Shown here in pieces: positions 28,867-37,656 of a stretch of DNA of 64,000 nt. The notes under the pieces are model-generated. The model was not told where the DNA came from and ran no database searches. It worked only from the letters and a program-made list of their open reading frames with translations. How positions within the stretch are numbered: position 1 is the stretch's first letter; each line of letters opens with the position of its first letter. Origin of the DNA: Burkholderia vietnamiensis LMG 10929 (GTDB lineage: Bacteria; Pseudomonadota; Gammaproteobacteria; Burkholderiales; Burkholderiaceae); contig NZ_CP009632.1 of NCBI RefSeq assembly GCF_000959445.1, positions 558,001 through 622,000 of the forward strand, in the 5' to 3' direction. A program made the position numbers and the translations under genes.

Positions 28867-29865
28867 ATGAAGGCCACCACTATGATCGGCCCGTTGCTGC
28901 AGGGCTTCTTCGTCGAACACCTGCTCGCCCATAAGCATGTCAGCCCGAGAACGGTATCGAGCTATCGAGACACGTTCCGTCTCTTGCTCCAGTTCGTCTG
29001 GAACGAAGCGCACATTGAACCTTCGTCACTGCACCTGGCCGCGCTGGATGCGCCCGTGATCCTGTCGTTTCTTGACTACCTGGAAGTTGAGCGGCGCAAT
29101 TCGGTGCGATCGCGCAACGCCAGGCTGGCAGCGATTCACAGCTTCTTTCGATGGGTCGCGCTGTGCGACCCGGAGTCGGTGGGCTTGGCTACCCGCGTAC
29201 TTGCGATTCCGTTGAAGCGGACCGATCGACTGCTGGTGCAGGCGCTCACCCGAGTCGAAATCGATGCGCTGCTTGCAGCACCCGACCGGTCCCTATGGCG
29301 CGGTCGTCGCGACTACGCGCTGCTGCTGACGATGTACAACACCGGAGCGCGCGTTTCCGAAATCACCGCGCTCCGACAAGAGCAGGTCCAGTTCAGCGGC
29401 AGCACGCTGATCAACCTGATGGGCAAGGGCCGCAAGGAACGAAGCATCCCGTTGTGGTCAAACACGGCCCAGGTATTGAAGACGTGGTTCCATGAACTGG
29501 AGAGCACCCGCACGCCGATCGCGTTTCCCAGTCATCGCGGCCGGCAACTGTCGCGCAACGGCGTCGATTACATCCTCCAGCAAGCCGTCAATCAGGCTGG
29601 CTTGAAATGCCCGAGCCTGATTGGCAAACGCATTTCGCCGCATGTCGTGCGCCACACGACGGCCATGCATCTGCTGCAATCGGGCGTCGACATCAGTCTC
29701 ATCGCTCTCTGGCTCGGGCACGAGAGCATCGAAACGACTCACGTCTACATCGACGCTGATCTGGAGACGAAGCAGCGAGCACTCGAGAAACTGGCGCCAG
29801 CGGAAGCCGCCTCGTTCCGGTTCAAGCCTTCCGATAGCGTGCTTGCCTTCCTGCAACAGCTCTGA
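28867..29865 (+). CDS. RIT tyrosine recombinase C
   Basis: The 332-residue recombinase has a SAM-like N-terminal domain (SPRTVSSYRDTFRLLLQFV) and the catalytic set: Arg in NTGARVSEITAL, Lys in GKGRKERSIPL, HVVRHTTAMH, WLGHESIETT and Tyr in HVYIDADLE. It overlaps the end of ritB by 4 bases and is the last gene of the trio, ending about 50 bases before the right terminal repeat. Confidence 0.88.
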   Translation: MKATTMIGPLLQGFFVEHLLAHKHVSPRTVSSYRDTFRLLLQFVWNEAHIEPSSLHLAALDAPVILSFLDYLEVERRNSVRSRNARLAAIHSFFRWVALCDPESVGLATRVLAIPLKRTDRLLVQALTRVEIDALLAAPDRSLWRGRRDYALLLTMYNTGARVSEITALRQEQVQFSGSTLINLMGKGRKERSIPLWSNTAQVLKTWFHELESTRTPIAFPSHRGRQLSRNGVDYILQQAVNQAGLKCPSLIGKRISPHVVRHTTAMHLLQSGVDISLIALWLGHESIETTHVYIDADLETKQRALEKLAPAEAASFRFKPSDSVLAFLQQL

Positions 29866-29914
29866 TTATCTACAGTCTCGTCGCCGGCGATCCAAAGCTG
29901 GCGGACACCGGTCG

Positions 29915-29946
29915 ACGAGCTGGGCATAACCGGGAACTGTGCCTAA
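29915..29946. repeat. Right terminal inverted repeat of the RIT element
   Basis: The 32 bases starting ACGAGCTGGGCATAACC are the exact reverse complement of the left end at 25868-25899. Confidence 0.85.
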
Positions 29947-30003
29947 TCGTGGGTATCTGAAGCTTTGGATATTTGTGAGTATCGGCCGAGCTCCGGCAAG
30001 ACA

Positions 30004-30663
30004 TCAGGGCTTGTATTCAAGAACCTTGAATACCTGTGTGAACGCCTGCCTGCTACCTTGCAGGAGGGATACGCGCCCTTCGCGGAGTGCTTGCGTAGGA
30101 GTGACTTCGCGCAAAGCCAGGGCCATGAAAGTCCCCATGTCGCACTGTATCTTGACGTCGGGGGGCTCTGTGCTGGGGCCGGAACGGATCAGCACCTTTC
30201 CGTGGTTCACCGGGACATGGAAAACCTCCGCGCCCACATGAAACTCATACAATGTTTGTAAGCCGGCGCTCGCGGCTGGATCGCTTGACCCCGTCAAGCA
30301 CAGTGCGATGAGTTCCGCACGGGCCGTGGACTGATCGATACGTTTATCGAGCGGCAGGCGCAGACCCCAGAGCCCGAGTGCAATCACAGGCTTGCGCAGT
30401 TGTTCGCCCATTTCCGTCAGTTCATAAGCTGGCGTAGCGGCGGATGTTGGCAACGTGGTCGGTTGGATGACATCGTTCTCTACCAGCATGGCCAAGCGCT
30501 CGGACAGCCGGTTCGCACCCATGGCCGGCAAAATCGCTAGCAGATCCTTGAACCGCTTCGGGCCTAGCAAGAGTTCGCGGATCACGAGAAGCGTCCAACG
30601 ATCGCCGAGGACGTCCAATGCCCGGGCCATTGGGCAAAGTTGACCGTAGGTTTTGTTTGGCAT
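30004..30663 (-). CDS. HxlR-family transcriptional regulator
   Basis: The 219-residue protein starts with an HxlR winged helix (CPMARALDVLGDRWTLLVIR, then LLLGPKRFKDL and NRLSERLAMLVENDVI) and has a C-terminal extension with an SCP2-like look, as in HxlR regulators of catabolic genes. It presumably controls the oxidoreductase cluster to its right, perhaps through the palindromes at 31090-31132. The start at 30663 is chosen to open just before the CPMA motif; the longer frame adds 18 residues without homology. Confidence 0.85.
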   Translation of the reverse strand: MPNKTYGQLCPMARALDVLGDRWTLLVIRELLLGPKRFKDLLAILPAMGANRLSERLAMLVENDVIQPTTLPTSAATPAYELTEMGEQLRKPVIALGLWGLRLPLDKRIDQSTARAELIALCLTGSSDPAASAGLQTLYEFHVGAEVFHVPVNHGKVLIRSGPSTEPPDVKIQCDMGTFMALALREVTPTQALREGRVSLLQGSRQAFTQVFKVLEYKP

Positions 30664-30720
30664 GTCACATTGTACAAGGCCCTGCTTAAGCAAAGCCGGT
30701 TGGAAGGTAATCGTCACTGC

Positions 30721-31044
30721 TCACACGGGAAATTGACGGACGCCTTGCGGACAACAGCATCCGTAGGGACGATTTTCCAGACAAGACGTGCCCTGCCATC
30801 GTGAATCTGCCGCCGCGTTGGGTATCCGTTGGGTCACGTCCTGAACCTCCTCGGGGCAACACACCCGGCGCGCACGTCGGGTCGTCCCGTAAGGCGATGA
30901 CCGGCCGCGCGATCGTTGCCGCAGCGAAAGGGGTATTTGTTGTCGCGCCTTCTCGCGCAGAGACGCCACGGCACGCGCGGCGGTCTGATCAAACGGTAGC
31001 GCGACCTTGAGGGCTCGCGATGTCAACTTCGTAACCGGATCCAT
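30721..31044 (-). CDS. Hypothetical basic protein
   Basis: A 107-residue frame starts at ATG 31044 with a GGAG ribosome binding site 8 bases upstream. The first half (MDPVTKLTSRALKVALPFDQ, then TAARAVASLREKARQQ) looks like real helical protein. The second half is rich in Arg and Cys and may be out of frame after a mutation. No family is recognised. Confidence 0.35.
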   Translation of the reverse strand: MDPVTKLTSRALKVALPFDQTAARAVASLREKARQQIPLSLRQRSRGRSSPYGTTRRARRVCCPEEVQDVTQRIPNAAADSRWQGTSCLENRPYGCCCPQGVRQFPV

Positions 31045-31089
31045 ACGTTTTCTCCAGTCTCGGGGTTTTGAGCGCGCACTACACATTCT

Positions 31090-31132
31090 ACTATATTGTT
31101 TGTATAGTCATTGTGCTATACCAAGCGTATAG
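31090..31132. promoter_or_regulatory. Tandem palindromes upstream of the oxidoreductase cluster
   Basis: Two related palindromes lie in tandem: ACTATA-N7-TATAGT at 31090-31108 and CTATAC-N5-GTATAG at 31116-31132. They are in the divergent region between the HxlR-side genes and the GMC oxidoreductase. They look like two operator sites for one dimeric regulator, probably the HxlR protein. This is inferred from symmetry and placement. Confidence 0.5.
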
Positions 31133-31455
31133 TGTTGTCGGTGGTCGTAACGTCGGTTCCGCATTTGTGCCTTTCGCACCGGTCTGGGGCGGTCCGATAC
31201 TGCGCCCAAGCTAACGCGGTGTGACGGTTGGCGGACTGTACGGGGTCGTCTCCTATCAGTACGGATACCTGAATGATGGGAGACGATGATTTCATTCGTG
31301 CGGATCTATCCCCATGAGATCGTTGTGGATCGCGGTCCTTCGTCGACTACGCTGCTGCAGACTACTAGAACCAGGAAACGGAGACAAACCATGAACGTCC
31401 TATTCGCCAATGTGGGTGTGGAGACCCGGACCGGAGAAGGCTCGAGGTGCTCCAG

Positions 31456-33108
31456 ATGAGTACTTCATATGATTTTGACTATATTGTCATCGGTTCAGGG
31501 TTCGGTGGTAGCGTGTCCGCCTGCCGTCTTACTGAAAAGGGCTATTCGGTTGGTGTGATGGAGATGGGGCGGCGTTGGACGGCAGAAGATTTTCCTAAGA
31601 CCAACTGGGACGCGCGGCGCTGGATGTGGCGACCCGGTTTGAAGATGTTCGGCTTCTACAACATGCGGCTGTTCCGCCACGTCATGGTGTTGAGCGGAAA
31701 CGCAGTCGGTGGTGGTTCCATCACATACGCGAACGCCTTACTGGTGCCGCCCGAAAAGGTTTGGGACGAGGGTTCGTGGGCAGGCCTGAAGGACTGGAAG
31801 CGCGTCATGCCCCAGTACTACGCCATGGCTGAACGAATGCTCGGGGTGACCGAGAACCGAATTCTGGGCGAGGCCGATTTTCGGCTCAAGAAGATGGCGG
31901 ACTTGCAGGGCGTAGGCGATACGTTTCACAACGGCCGTGTGGCGACGTTCTTTGCGCCAAACGGTGAGGCTGGTGGCAAAACCTACGCCGATCCCTACTT
32001 CGGGGGCGAAGGTCCGGAGCGCGGGACGTGTGTCGGTTGCGGTGGCTGTATGGTGGGTTGTAAGCACAACGCCAAGAATACGCTCGACAAAAATTATCTC
32101 TATTTTGCTGAAAAGCGTGGGGCACAGGTTTTTGCCGAAACCAGGGTGGTGGACGTGCGCCCACTCGACGGTAAGGAAGACGGAAGCAACGGCTACGAAG
32201 TCTTCACTGAGCGCTCGACCACATGGTTCAATAAGCAACGACGCAGTTTCCGCTGCCGCGGGGTGGTATTTGCCGCGTCCTCATTAGGCACGATGGAATT
32301 GTTGTTCCGCCTTAAGCAGAGCGGCTCCTTGCCGCGCATCAGTGATGACCTCGGCAAGCGCGTGCGCACAAATGCCGAGTCTCTCGTCGGTGTGCGCTTT
32401 CCGGCCAAAGACAAGAGCATGTCGCCCGGCGTAGCCGGTGGCGCCGGCGTCTATATCGACGAACGGACGCACATTGGCGCGGTGCGTTATCCGGAAGGTT
32501 CGGACGCTACAGGTCTAATGATGACCTTACTATCTGGCGGGCGTGCCGGGTGGACGCGGATTTTTACCTGGCTATGGACGCTGGTAACACATCCGGTGAA
32601 AGCAATGCGCGTGCACAATCCCGTCGGATTTGCACGCCAGACCATACTGTTCGTAGTAATGCAGACGGTGGACGCCTTTATCAACATGCAGTTCAAGCGT
32701 CGCTGGTATTGGCCGTTTGGCAAGCAATTGTGCACTGAAGGTGGCCCGATCCCTACCTTCATCCCTGAAGCCAACAGCTTTGTTGAAAAGGGTGCGAAGG
32801 CACTGGGTGGTATCCCAACGACGTTGCTGACCGAAATTCTATTCAACATTCCAACGACGGCGCATTGCATGGGCGGATGCGCAATGGCGGACTCACCCGA
32901 GCGCGGGGTGATGGACGCTCAGAACCACGTCTTCGGTTATCAAAATTTGCTGATCTGTGACGGCTCGATGCTCAGTGCCAACCTTGGTGTGAATCCGAGT
33001 CTCACTATCACGGCGCTGACTGAGCATGCGATGTCCCACATTCCCGCGAAGTCTTCGCACGCTCCCCATCTTTCGAGTGTCTCCCATGACCAGTCCGCTT
33101 ACAACTAA
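31456..33108 (+). CDS. GMC-type FAD oxidoreductase (cholesterol oxidase-like)
   Basis: The roughly 550-residue enzyme starts with an FAD fold (YIVIGSGFGGSVSACRL) and ends with a GMC C-terminal segment (AHCMGGCAMAD, then NLLICDGSMLSANLGVNPSL). A Cys-rich insertion, GTCVGCGGCMVGCKHNAKNT near residue 200, sets it within the GMC branch that carries such a ferredoxin-like insert. It should oxidise an alcohol or sterol-like substrate using FAD. The start at ATG 31456 is preferred to GTG 31447 because a GAGG element lies suitably upstream. It is the first gene of the plus-strand cluster. Confidence 0.82.
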   Translation: MSTSYDFDYIVIGSGFGGSVSACRLTEKGYSVGVMEMGRRWTAEDFPKTNWDARRWMWRPGLKMFGFYNMRLFRHVMVLSGNAVGGGSITYANALLVPPEKVWDEGSWAGLKDWKRVMPQYYAMAERMLGVTENRILGEADFRLKKMADLQGVGDTFHNGRVATFFAPNGEAGGKTYADPYFGGEGPERGTCVGCGGCMVGCKHNAKNTLDKNYLYFAEKRGAQVFAETRVVDVRPLDGKEDGSNGYEVFTERSTTWFNKQRRSFRCRGVVFAASSLGTMELLFRLKQSGSLPRISDDLGKRVRTNAESLVGVRFPAKDKSMSPGVAGGAGVYIDERTHIGAVRYPEGSDATGLMMTLLSGGRAGWTRIFTWLWTLVTHPVKAMRVHNPVGFARQTILFVVMQTVDAFINMQFKRRWYWPFGKQLCTEGGPIPTFIPEANSFVEKGAKALGGIPTTLLTEILFNIPTTAHCMGGCAMADSPERGVMDAQNHVFGYQNLLICDGSMLSANLGVNPSLTITALTEHAMSHIPAKSSHAPHLSSVSHDQSAYN

Positions 33109-33272
33109 CGGCATGCCGTTGAACTGGCCTTTGCACCTGCCCAATGGCAGCGTGTACAGCAACCGGCATAAGTGAGGCATTAGATAGGTGCGACAACCAT
33201 GTGACGCCCACACTCGCTGAGCTGTACCGGCGCTGGACAGCTCCAGGTGTCGCACTAGGTACAAGCGGGCTT
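33086..33272 (+). pseudogene. Old-yellow-enzyme N-terminal relic
   Basis: From ATG 33086 the frame reads LNWPLHLPNGSVYSNRHK, then hits a stop. Further on, in another frame, it reads TPTLAELYRRWTAPGVALGT. Both align with the N-terminus of the intact enzyme at 38964 (LPNGSTLRNRLAK, LVQLYRRWAASGLGLI), and the DNA is similar. The rest of the gene is gone. This suggests an ancestral tandem copy. Confidence 0.7.
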
Positions 33273-33313
33273 GACCGCTGATACGATTTTTCCACTATTA
33301 GCGTCGTCGAAGG

Positions 33314-34303
33314 ATGACCATGGAGATCAATGCAATGCACCATCTACTGAAGTCGGGTGTCATCGGACTATCCCTGGCCGTAACTCTCATTTACTCGCCA
33401 GTTCAGGCAGGCGAGGTATCGTCAGATAACGAGAAGGTGAGCACACCGATACAAAAACAGGAACTCGAGGTCACTTGGAAGGACGTGCCGACGCAGACCA
33501 TCGCTGCAGGAGGTGTGGACTTCGCGTATCGAGAACTCGGGAAGGAGCATGGTGGTACACCGGTGATCTTCCTTACTCATTTGGCTGCCGTGCTAGACAA
33601 TTGGGACCCTCGAGTGGTGGACGGCCTCGCAGCGGAGCATCACGTGGTCACGTTCGACAACCGTGGTGTCGGGGCCTCCAGTGGCTCGCCATCCGATTCG
33701 ATTGAGCAGATGGCTGATGATGCCATTAGCTTCATCAAGGCCATGGGGTTCAAGAAGGTAGATCTTTTTGGATTTTCGATGGGCGGCATGGTTGCACAGG
33801 AAGTCGTGCTGAAGCAGCCGGAACTCGTCCGCAAAATTATTCTCGCGGGAACGGGGCCTGCCGGCGGGGAGGGCATCAGTGCGGTGACTGGCGTTACCTT
33901 CTACGACATGCTTCGAGGGTTCCTCACTGGCCAGGATCCGAAGCAGTACTTGTTCTTTACCCGTACACCAAACGGTATCGAAGCAGGAAAGGCGTTTCTG
34001 GCGCGTTTGAAGGAGCGTTCGGAAAACCGAGACAAGAAAATCTCCCTGACCGCTTTTGGGGCTCAACTGGAGGCGATTCGCGCATGGGGGGGGAAAGAGC
34101 CAGAGAACCTGTCGGTGGTGCAGAACCCAGTGTTAGTTGTCAACGGCGATAGCGATCGGATGGTTCCAAGCAAGAACTCCGAGGATTTGGCGCGGCGACT
34201 GCCGAACAGCACACTCATCATCTACCCTGATTCGGGCCATGGCGGTGTGTTTCAGTTCTACGCGGACTTCGTGCCAAAAGCGCTTGAGTTCCTTGGCAAA
34301 TAA
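33314..34303 (+). CDS. Alpha/beta hydrolase with signal peptide
   Basis: The product (329 residues from the first ATG) has an N-terminal signal-like segment (HHLLKSGVIGLSLAVTLIYS) ending near VQAGEV, so it is probably exported, unlike its two paralogues in this cluster. The hydrolase core shows the nucleophile in LFGFSMGGMV, an acid loop NGDSDRMVP and the catalytic His in DSGHGG. The substrate is unknown. An internal ATG at 33335 with a GGAG ribosome binding site may be the true start. Confidence 0.82.
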   Translation: MTMEINAMHHLLKSGVIGLSLAVTLIYSPVQAGEVSSDNEKVSTPIQKQELEVTWKDVPTQTIAAGGVDFAYRELGKEHGGTPVIFLTHLAAVLDNWDPRVVDGLAAEHHVVTFDNRGVGASSGSPSDSIEQMADDAISFIKAMGFKKVDLFGFSMGGMVAQEVVLKQPELVRKIILAGTGPAGGEGISAVTGVTFYDMLRGFLTGQDPKQYLFFTRTPNGIEAGKAFLARLKERSENRDKKISLTAFGAQLEAIRAWGGKEPENLSVVQNPVLVVNGDSDRMVPSKNSEDLARRLPNSTLIIYPDSGHGGVFQFYADFVPKALEFLGK

Positions 34304-34464
34304 GTATGAAGGTGGCGCCCACAAGGGCGCTCGATCCTTCCAGGCGGGCTCGCGTAGTGCGAAGAACGGCAAGTTTGAGGCAGTAGACGGCTAGTTTCCC
34401 GATTCGCGCCGAGCGTGGTGTCAGTCTGTCATTTTAGAACATCAATAATTATAAGGATTCCATC

Positions 34465-34641
34465 ATGATCGATACTTTCTGTAGTGGCACGTCTGCCGTG
34501 GGGCAGGCCGATATATTCAAAAAATGGATTCAATATTTCGGTGCGACCGATCCCAAGGATCTCGACCTCGGAACATTAACGGCTATCCATGCGTGGGTCA
34601 TGGACGGTTTGGAGCCGAATGATCAAAGACAAGAACGGTAG
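34465..34641 (+). CDS. Small hypothetical protein of 58 residues
   Basis: ATG 34465 follows a good AAGGA ribosome binding site by a normal spacing and opens a 58-codon frame with balanced composition (MIDTFCSGTSAVGQADIFKK, then WIQYFG and LTAIHAWVMDGLE). It lies between a hydrolase gene and the convergent TetR gene. It may be a true small protein or the 5-prime remnant of a longer gene. No family is recognised. Confidence 0.45.
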   Translation: MIDTFCSGTSAVGQADIFKKWIQYFGATDPKDLDLGTLTAIHAWVMDGLEPNDQRQER

Positions 34642-34726
34642 TCGGCCCCGCAAGTGTATCGGTGGTTGGAAGCCCCCGTTCCTTGAAATGCAACACCGTC
34701 CAGTAAGGGGCCATCGGTGCCCCATG

Positions 34727-35356
34727 TCACTTTTGCTTAGCGGAGCTGTCGTTACCATGATCGTGCGCCGGTTCGCATGCTGCCGCCGACGGCCCTAGAG
34801 TCGCGAGGATCTTGTCGCGGCATACCGTCAGAATTTCGTCGGCCAGTGGGGAATCATCCGGGCACGCGCGCGACAACACAATGGCGCCGACCGCATGCGC
34901 CATGATGTCGAGGCAGTTGGCTCGCGCCTCCGCCGAGTCTGCACCGTCCGACGAACCACGTTCTTGGCACAGCGCCGCCAGCAGTCTTTCGATGCCGTCC
35001 GCGAATGTGGCGCGGACGGCTTCGGATTGACGCGCGGCATCTCCACCCAGCGCAGCCATCGTGCAGCCGGTTCCACGCGAGTCCCGGTGCTCGCGCGCGA
35101 GATACAGTCGCACAAACTCCGATGTGTCGACCCCAGCCGACAGCGCAACGGTCTGCGCCATGCCGCAGGCGGCCGACTCCGCGATCAGATCGGCCTTCGA
35201 GCGGAATTGCTTGTAGAAGCCGCCGTGAGTAAAACCAGCTGCTCCCATCAGATCGGCTACTCCGACCCCATCATAGCCGCGCTCCCTGAATAGAGTGGAC
35301 GCAGTTTCAACAACGTGGGCCCGATTGGCCTGGGCCTGTGCCTTAGTGACCTTCAC
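34727..35356 (-). CDS. TetR-family repressor (NemR-like position)
   Basis: The 209-residue protein has a TetR helix-turn-helix near residues 10-55 (TASTLFRERGYDGVGVADLM, FTHGGFYKQFRSKADL) and a C-terminal ligand domain with TGCTMAALGGDAARQSEAVR. It is transcribed divergently from an N-ethylmaleimide-reductase-like gene, the arrangement of NemR-NemA, and a CCGAC-N11-GTCGG repeat lies between them. It likely represses that gene in response to a reactive electrophile. Confidence 0.85.
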   Translation of the reverse strand: MKVTKAQAQANRAHVVETASTLFRERGYDGVGVADLMGAAGFTHGGFYKQFRSKADLIAESAACGMAQTVALSAGVDTSEFVRLYLAREHRDSRGTGCTMAALGGDAARQSEAVRATFADGIERLLAALCQERGSSDGADSAEARANCLDIMAHAVGAIVLSRACPDDSPLADEILTVCRDKILATLGPSAAACEPAHDHGNDSSAKQK

Positions 35357-35391
35357 TTTTCCTCTTCCGTGGACGAGTTTCTGTATGAAGT

Positions 35392-35412
35392 CCGACTATA
35401 CATTGATGTCGG
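35392..35412. promoter_or_regulatory. Candidate TetR operator and promoter region
   Basis: An inverted repeat CCGAC-N11-GTCGG lies between the divergent TetR and old-yellow-enzyme genes, just upstream of a TTGACA (35427-35432) that could be a -35 box for the plus-strand gene. It is a plausible TetR binding site. Confidence 0.45.
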
Positions 35413-35488
35413 TCGTCATCAAAGTCTTGACATGTTGGATTATGACCATCATCATTGAGTCATTCCCAACACCGAACGCTGGAACAAC

Positions 35489-36571
35489 ATGTCAGAGAAA
35501 TCGCTTTTCGAGCCGTACGCCCTCGGTAGCCTGACGCTCACCAATCGCATCGTCATGGCACCGCTGACCCGCAATCGTGCTGGAGCCGGGTTAGTGCCCA
35601 GCGAGCATGCCGCGACCTACTACGCTCAGCGCGCCTCGGCCGGGCTGATCATCACCGAGGCCACGCAGGTTTCGGCTCAGGCCCAGGGCTATCAGGACAC
35701 TCCCGGCCTGTACACGCCCGAGCAGATCTCTGGTTGGCGTAAGGTCACGGATGCCGTACATGCCAAGGGTGGGCGCATCTTCGTGCAGCTTTGGCATGTG
35801 GGCCGCGTCTCGCACACTGACTTGCAACCTGGCGGTACGGCGCCGGTCGCACCTTCCGCTATCCGCGCCGAGACGAAGACTTTCGTCAACAACGGATTTG
35901 CCGACGTGTCCGAGCCACGTGCCTTGGAGCTCGCCGAACTGCCGGGCATCGTGAACGACTTTCGACAGGCTGCCGCCAACGCTATTGCTGCTGGTTTCGA
36001 CGGAGTGGAAATTCACGGCGCCAACGGATATCTGCTGGAGCAGTTCATCAAGGACGGGGCCAACCAGCGCACCGACGACTACGGCGGCTCGATCGAAAAC
36101 CGTGCGCGCCTGCTGCTCGAGGTGGTCGGCGCGGTGGTCAAGGAAATCGGCGCGGAACGCACCGGCGTGCGCATTTCGCCCGTTTCGCCGGCCAATGGCA
36201 TTTCCTGCAGCGATCCGCAAGCGCAGTACGACTACATCGCCGAACAGCTCAGCGCGCAAGGCACCGTCTATCTGCACGTGGTCGAAGGTGCGACTGGCGG
36301 CCCACGCGATGTGGCGGCATTCGACTATGACGCGCTGCGCCGCCGTTTCAAGCAGACCTATCTGGCCAACAACGGATACGACCTGGAATTCGCCACCACT
36401 CAACTCAATGAGGGCAGAGCCGACTTGTTCGCGTTTGGCCGTCCGTTTATCAGCAACCCGGACCTGGTCGAACGCCTGAAGCACGGCGCACCCCTGACGC
36501 AACTCAACCCGGCGACGCTCTATGGCGGTGGCGCGGTGGGCTACATCGATTACCCGACGATTTCCGGCTAA
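35489..36571 (+). CDS. Alkene reductase, old yellow enzyme family (NemA-like)
   Basis: The 360-residue FMN enzyme has the family hallmarks: SLTLTNRIVMAPLTRNRA at the N-terminus, VQLWHVGRVSH, the catalytic HGANGYLLEQF region, DDYGGSIENRARLLLEVV and LFAFGRPFISNPDLVERL near the end. It reduces activated C=C bonds of enones, maleimides or nitro compounds with NAD(P)H. It lies divergent to a TetR gene and heads an SDR-hydrolase-SCP2-OYE series. Confidence 0.88.
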   Translation: MSEKSLFEPYALGSLTLTNRIVMAPLTRNRAGAGLVPSEHAATYYAQRASAGLIITEATQVSAQAQGYQDTPGLYTPEQISGWRKVTDAVHAKGGRIFVQLWHVGRVSHTDLQPGGTAPVAPSAIRAETKTFVNNGFADVSEPRALELAELPGIVNDFRQAAANAIAAGFDGVEIHGANGYLLEQFIKDGANQRTDDYGGSIENRARLLLEVVGAVVKEIGAERTGVRISPVSPANGISCSDPQAQYDYIAEQLSAQGTVYLHVVEGATGGPRDVAAFDYDALRRRFKQTYLANNGYDLEFATTQLNEGRADLFAFGRPFISNPDLVERLKHGAPLTQLNPATLYGGGAVGYIDYPTISG

Positions 36572-36627
36572 GGCTCGTGCTTTTGATCGAGCCTCCGCCA
36601 GAAGAACCCTTGCAAAGGAAAGTACCC

Positions 36628-37416
36628 ATGACCACGCTTCCGACTGTCCTCATCACCGGCGCCTCCAGTGGCATCGGTGCCACCTACGCCGAGCGCTTCG
36701 CTCGACGTGGCCATGACCTCGTGCTCGTCGCCCGCGACAAGGCGCGACTCGATGCGTTGGCAGCGCGCCTGCGGGAGGAAACTGGTGTGGCGGTAGAAGT
36801 GCTGCAGGCCGACCTGACCCAGTCCACCGATCTGTCCGCGCTCGAGGCTCGTCTGCGCGATGACGATCGAATAGGAATTCTGATCAACAATGCCGGCGTG
36901 GCTCAGTCGGGCGGCTTCCTGCAGCAAACCCCTGAAAGCATCGAACGCCTGATCACGCTCAACACGACGGCGCTGACGAGGCTTGCAGCCGCGGTCGCTC
37001 CACGCTTTGCGCATTCCGGTGATGGCTCGATCGTCAATATTGGCTCGGTTGTAGGTTTCGCACCCGAATTCGGCATGTCGATCTACGGTGCCACCAAGGC
37101 ATTCGTGTTGTTCCTGTCGCAGGGCCTGAACCTCGAGTTATCGCCCAAAGGCGTCTATGTACAAGCGGTACTGCCGGCGGCGACGCGCACGGAGATCTGG
37201 GAGCGCGCCGGGGTTGACGTGAACACGCTTCCTGAGGTTATGGAGGTCGGAGAGTTAGTTGACGCGGCACTGATTGGGTTCGACCGCCGCGAACTGGTCA
37301 CGATCCCACCGCTGCACGTGGCCGGGCGGTGGGACGCACTGGATGGCGCTCGTCAGGGACTGATGTCGGACATTCGACAAGCACACGCGGCTGAGCGGTA
37401 TCAGCTCGATGCCTGA
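36628..37416 (+). CDS. Short-chain dehydrogenase/reductase
   Basis: The 262-residue SDR has the cofactor motif TGASSGIGATYAERFARRG near the start, the structural NNAG block and the active-site Y-x3-K in MSIYGATKAFVLF. It interconverts a ketone and alcohol with NAD(P)H. An AAAGGAAAG ribosome binding site precedes the ATG at 36628, and the frame upstream lacks homology. It follows the alkene reductase by 56 bases, probably in the same operon. Confidence 0.87.
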   Translation: MTTLPTVLITGASSGIGATYAERFARRGHDLVLVARDKARLDALAARLREETGVAVEVLQADLTQSTDLSALEARLRDDDRIGILINNAGVAQSGGFLQQTPESIERLITLNTTALTRLAAAVAPRFAHSGDGSIVNIGSVVGFAPEFGMSIYGATKAFVLFLSQGLNLELSPKGVYVQAVLPAATRTEIWERAGVDVNTLPEVMEVGELVDAALIGFDRRELVTIPPLHVAGRWDALDGARQGLMSDIRQAHAAERYQLDA

Positions 37417-37656
37417 CTATTGCCGTTTCTGCTTTTGGTGCGAGCCAGGTCGTGCGTGATCTGCGAAGAGCCGTTTCCTGCATGCTGATATTGCACCCCG
37501 GGTTACGTTTCTCCGAGGTCAATGCGGCGATCGCAGAAAACGGTGGAAGGACTAATACCACGAGGACTTTGCGCCTCCAAGCGTTGGCAGTTCTGGCGCA
37601 TTGAAGCTGCGGCAACGAGACCGACATCTCGACACACGTCCTCAAGAGGTGAATAC

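Larger units (their letters stand above)
27000..28870 (+). pseudogene. RIT tyrosine recombinase B, split by an IS5-family element
   Basis: The frame runs from ATG 27000 to the IS at 27329 and resumes after it. Deleting the IS and one copy of the TCA duplication rejoins the frame exactly (FTQ followed by EELARLLDAA), giving 317 residues. The distal part carries the catalytic Arg (STGIRAGEAIRL), SLRHTFAVER, YLGHVSP and the Tyr region VETYWYLTA. As it stands the protein cannot be made whole. Confidence 0.85.
25868..29946 (+). mobile_element. RIT (recombinase-in-trio) element, interrupted by an IS5-family insertion
   Basis: Three consecutive, overlapping tyrosine recombinase genes are enclosed by 32-base perfect terminal inverted repeats (25868-25899 and 29915-29946). 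This is the architecture of RIT elements described in Cupriavidus and Burkholderia relatives. Coupled ATGA overlaps join ritA to ritB and ritB to ritC. The middle gene is split by an IS at 27329-28242, so the element is probably immobile now. No clear target duplication flanks it. Confidence 0.85.

Noticed and set aside
34315..34330. GCGCCC-ACAA-GGGCGC hairpin after the first hydrolase
   Set aside because: A good stem but no T run follows, so it is not called a terminator.
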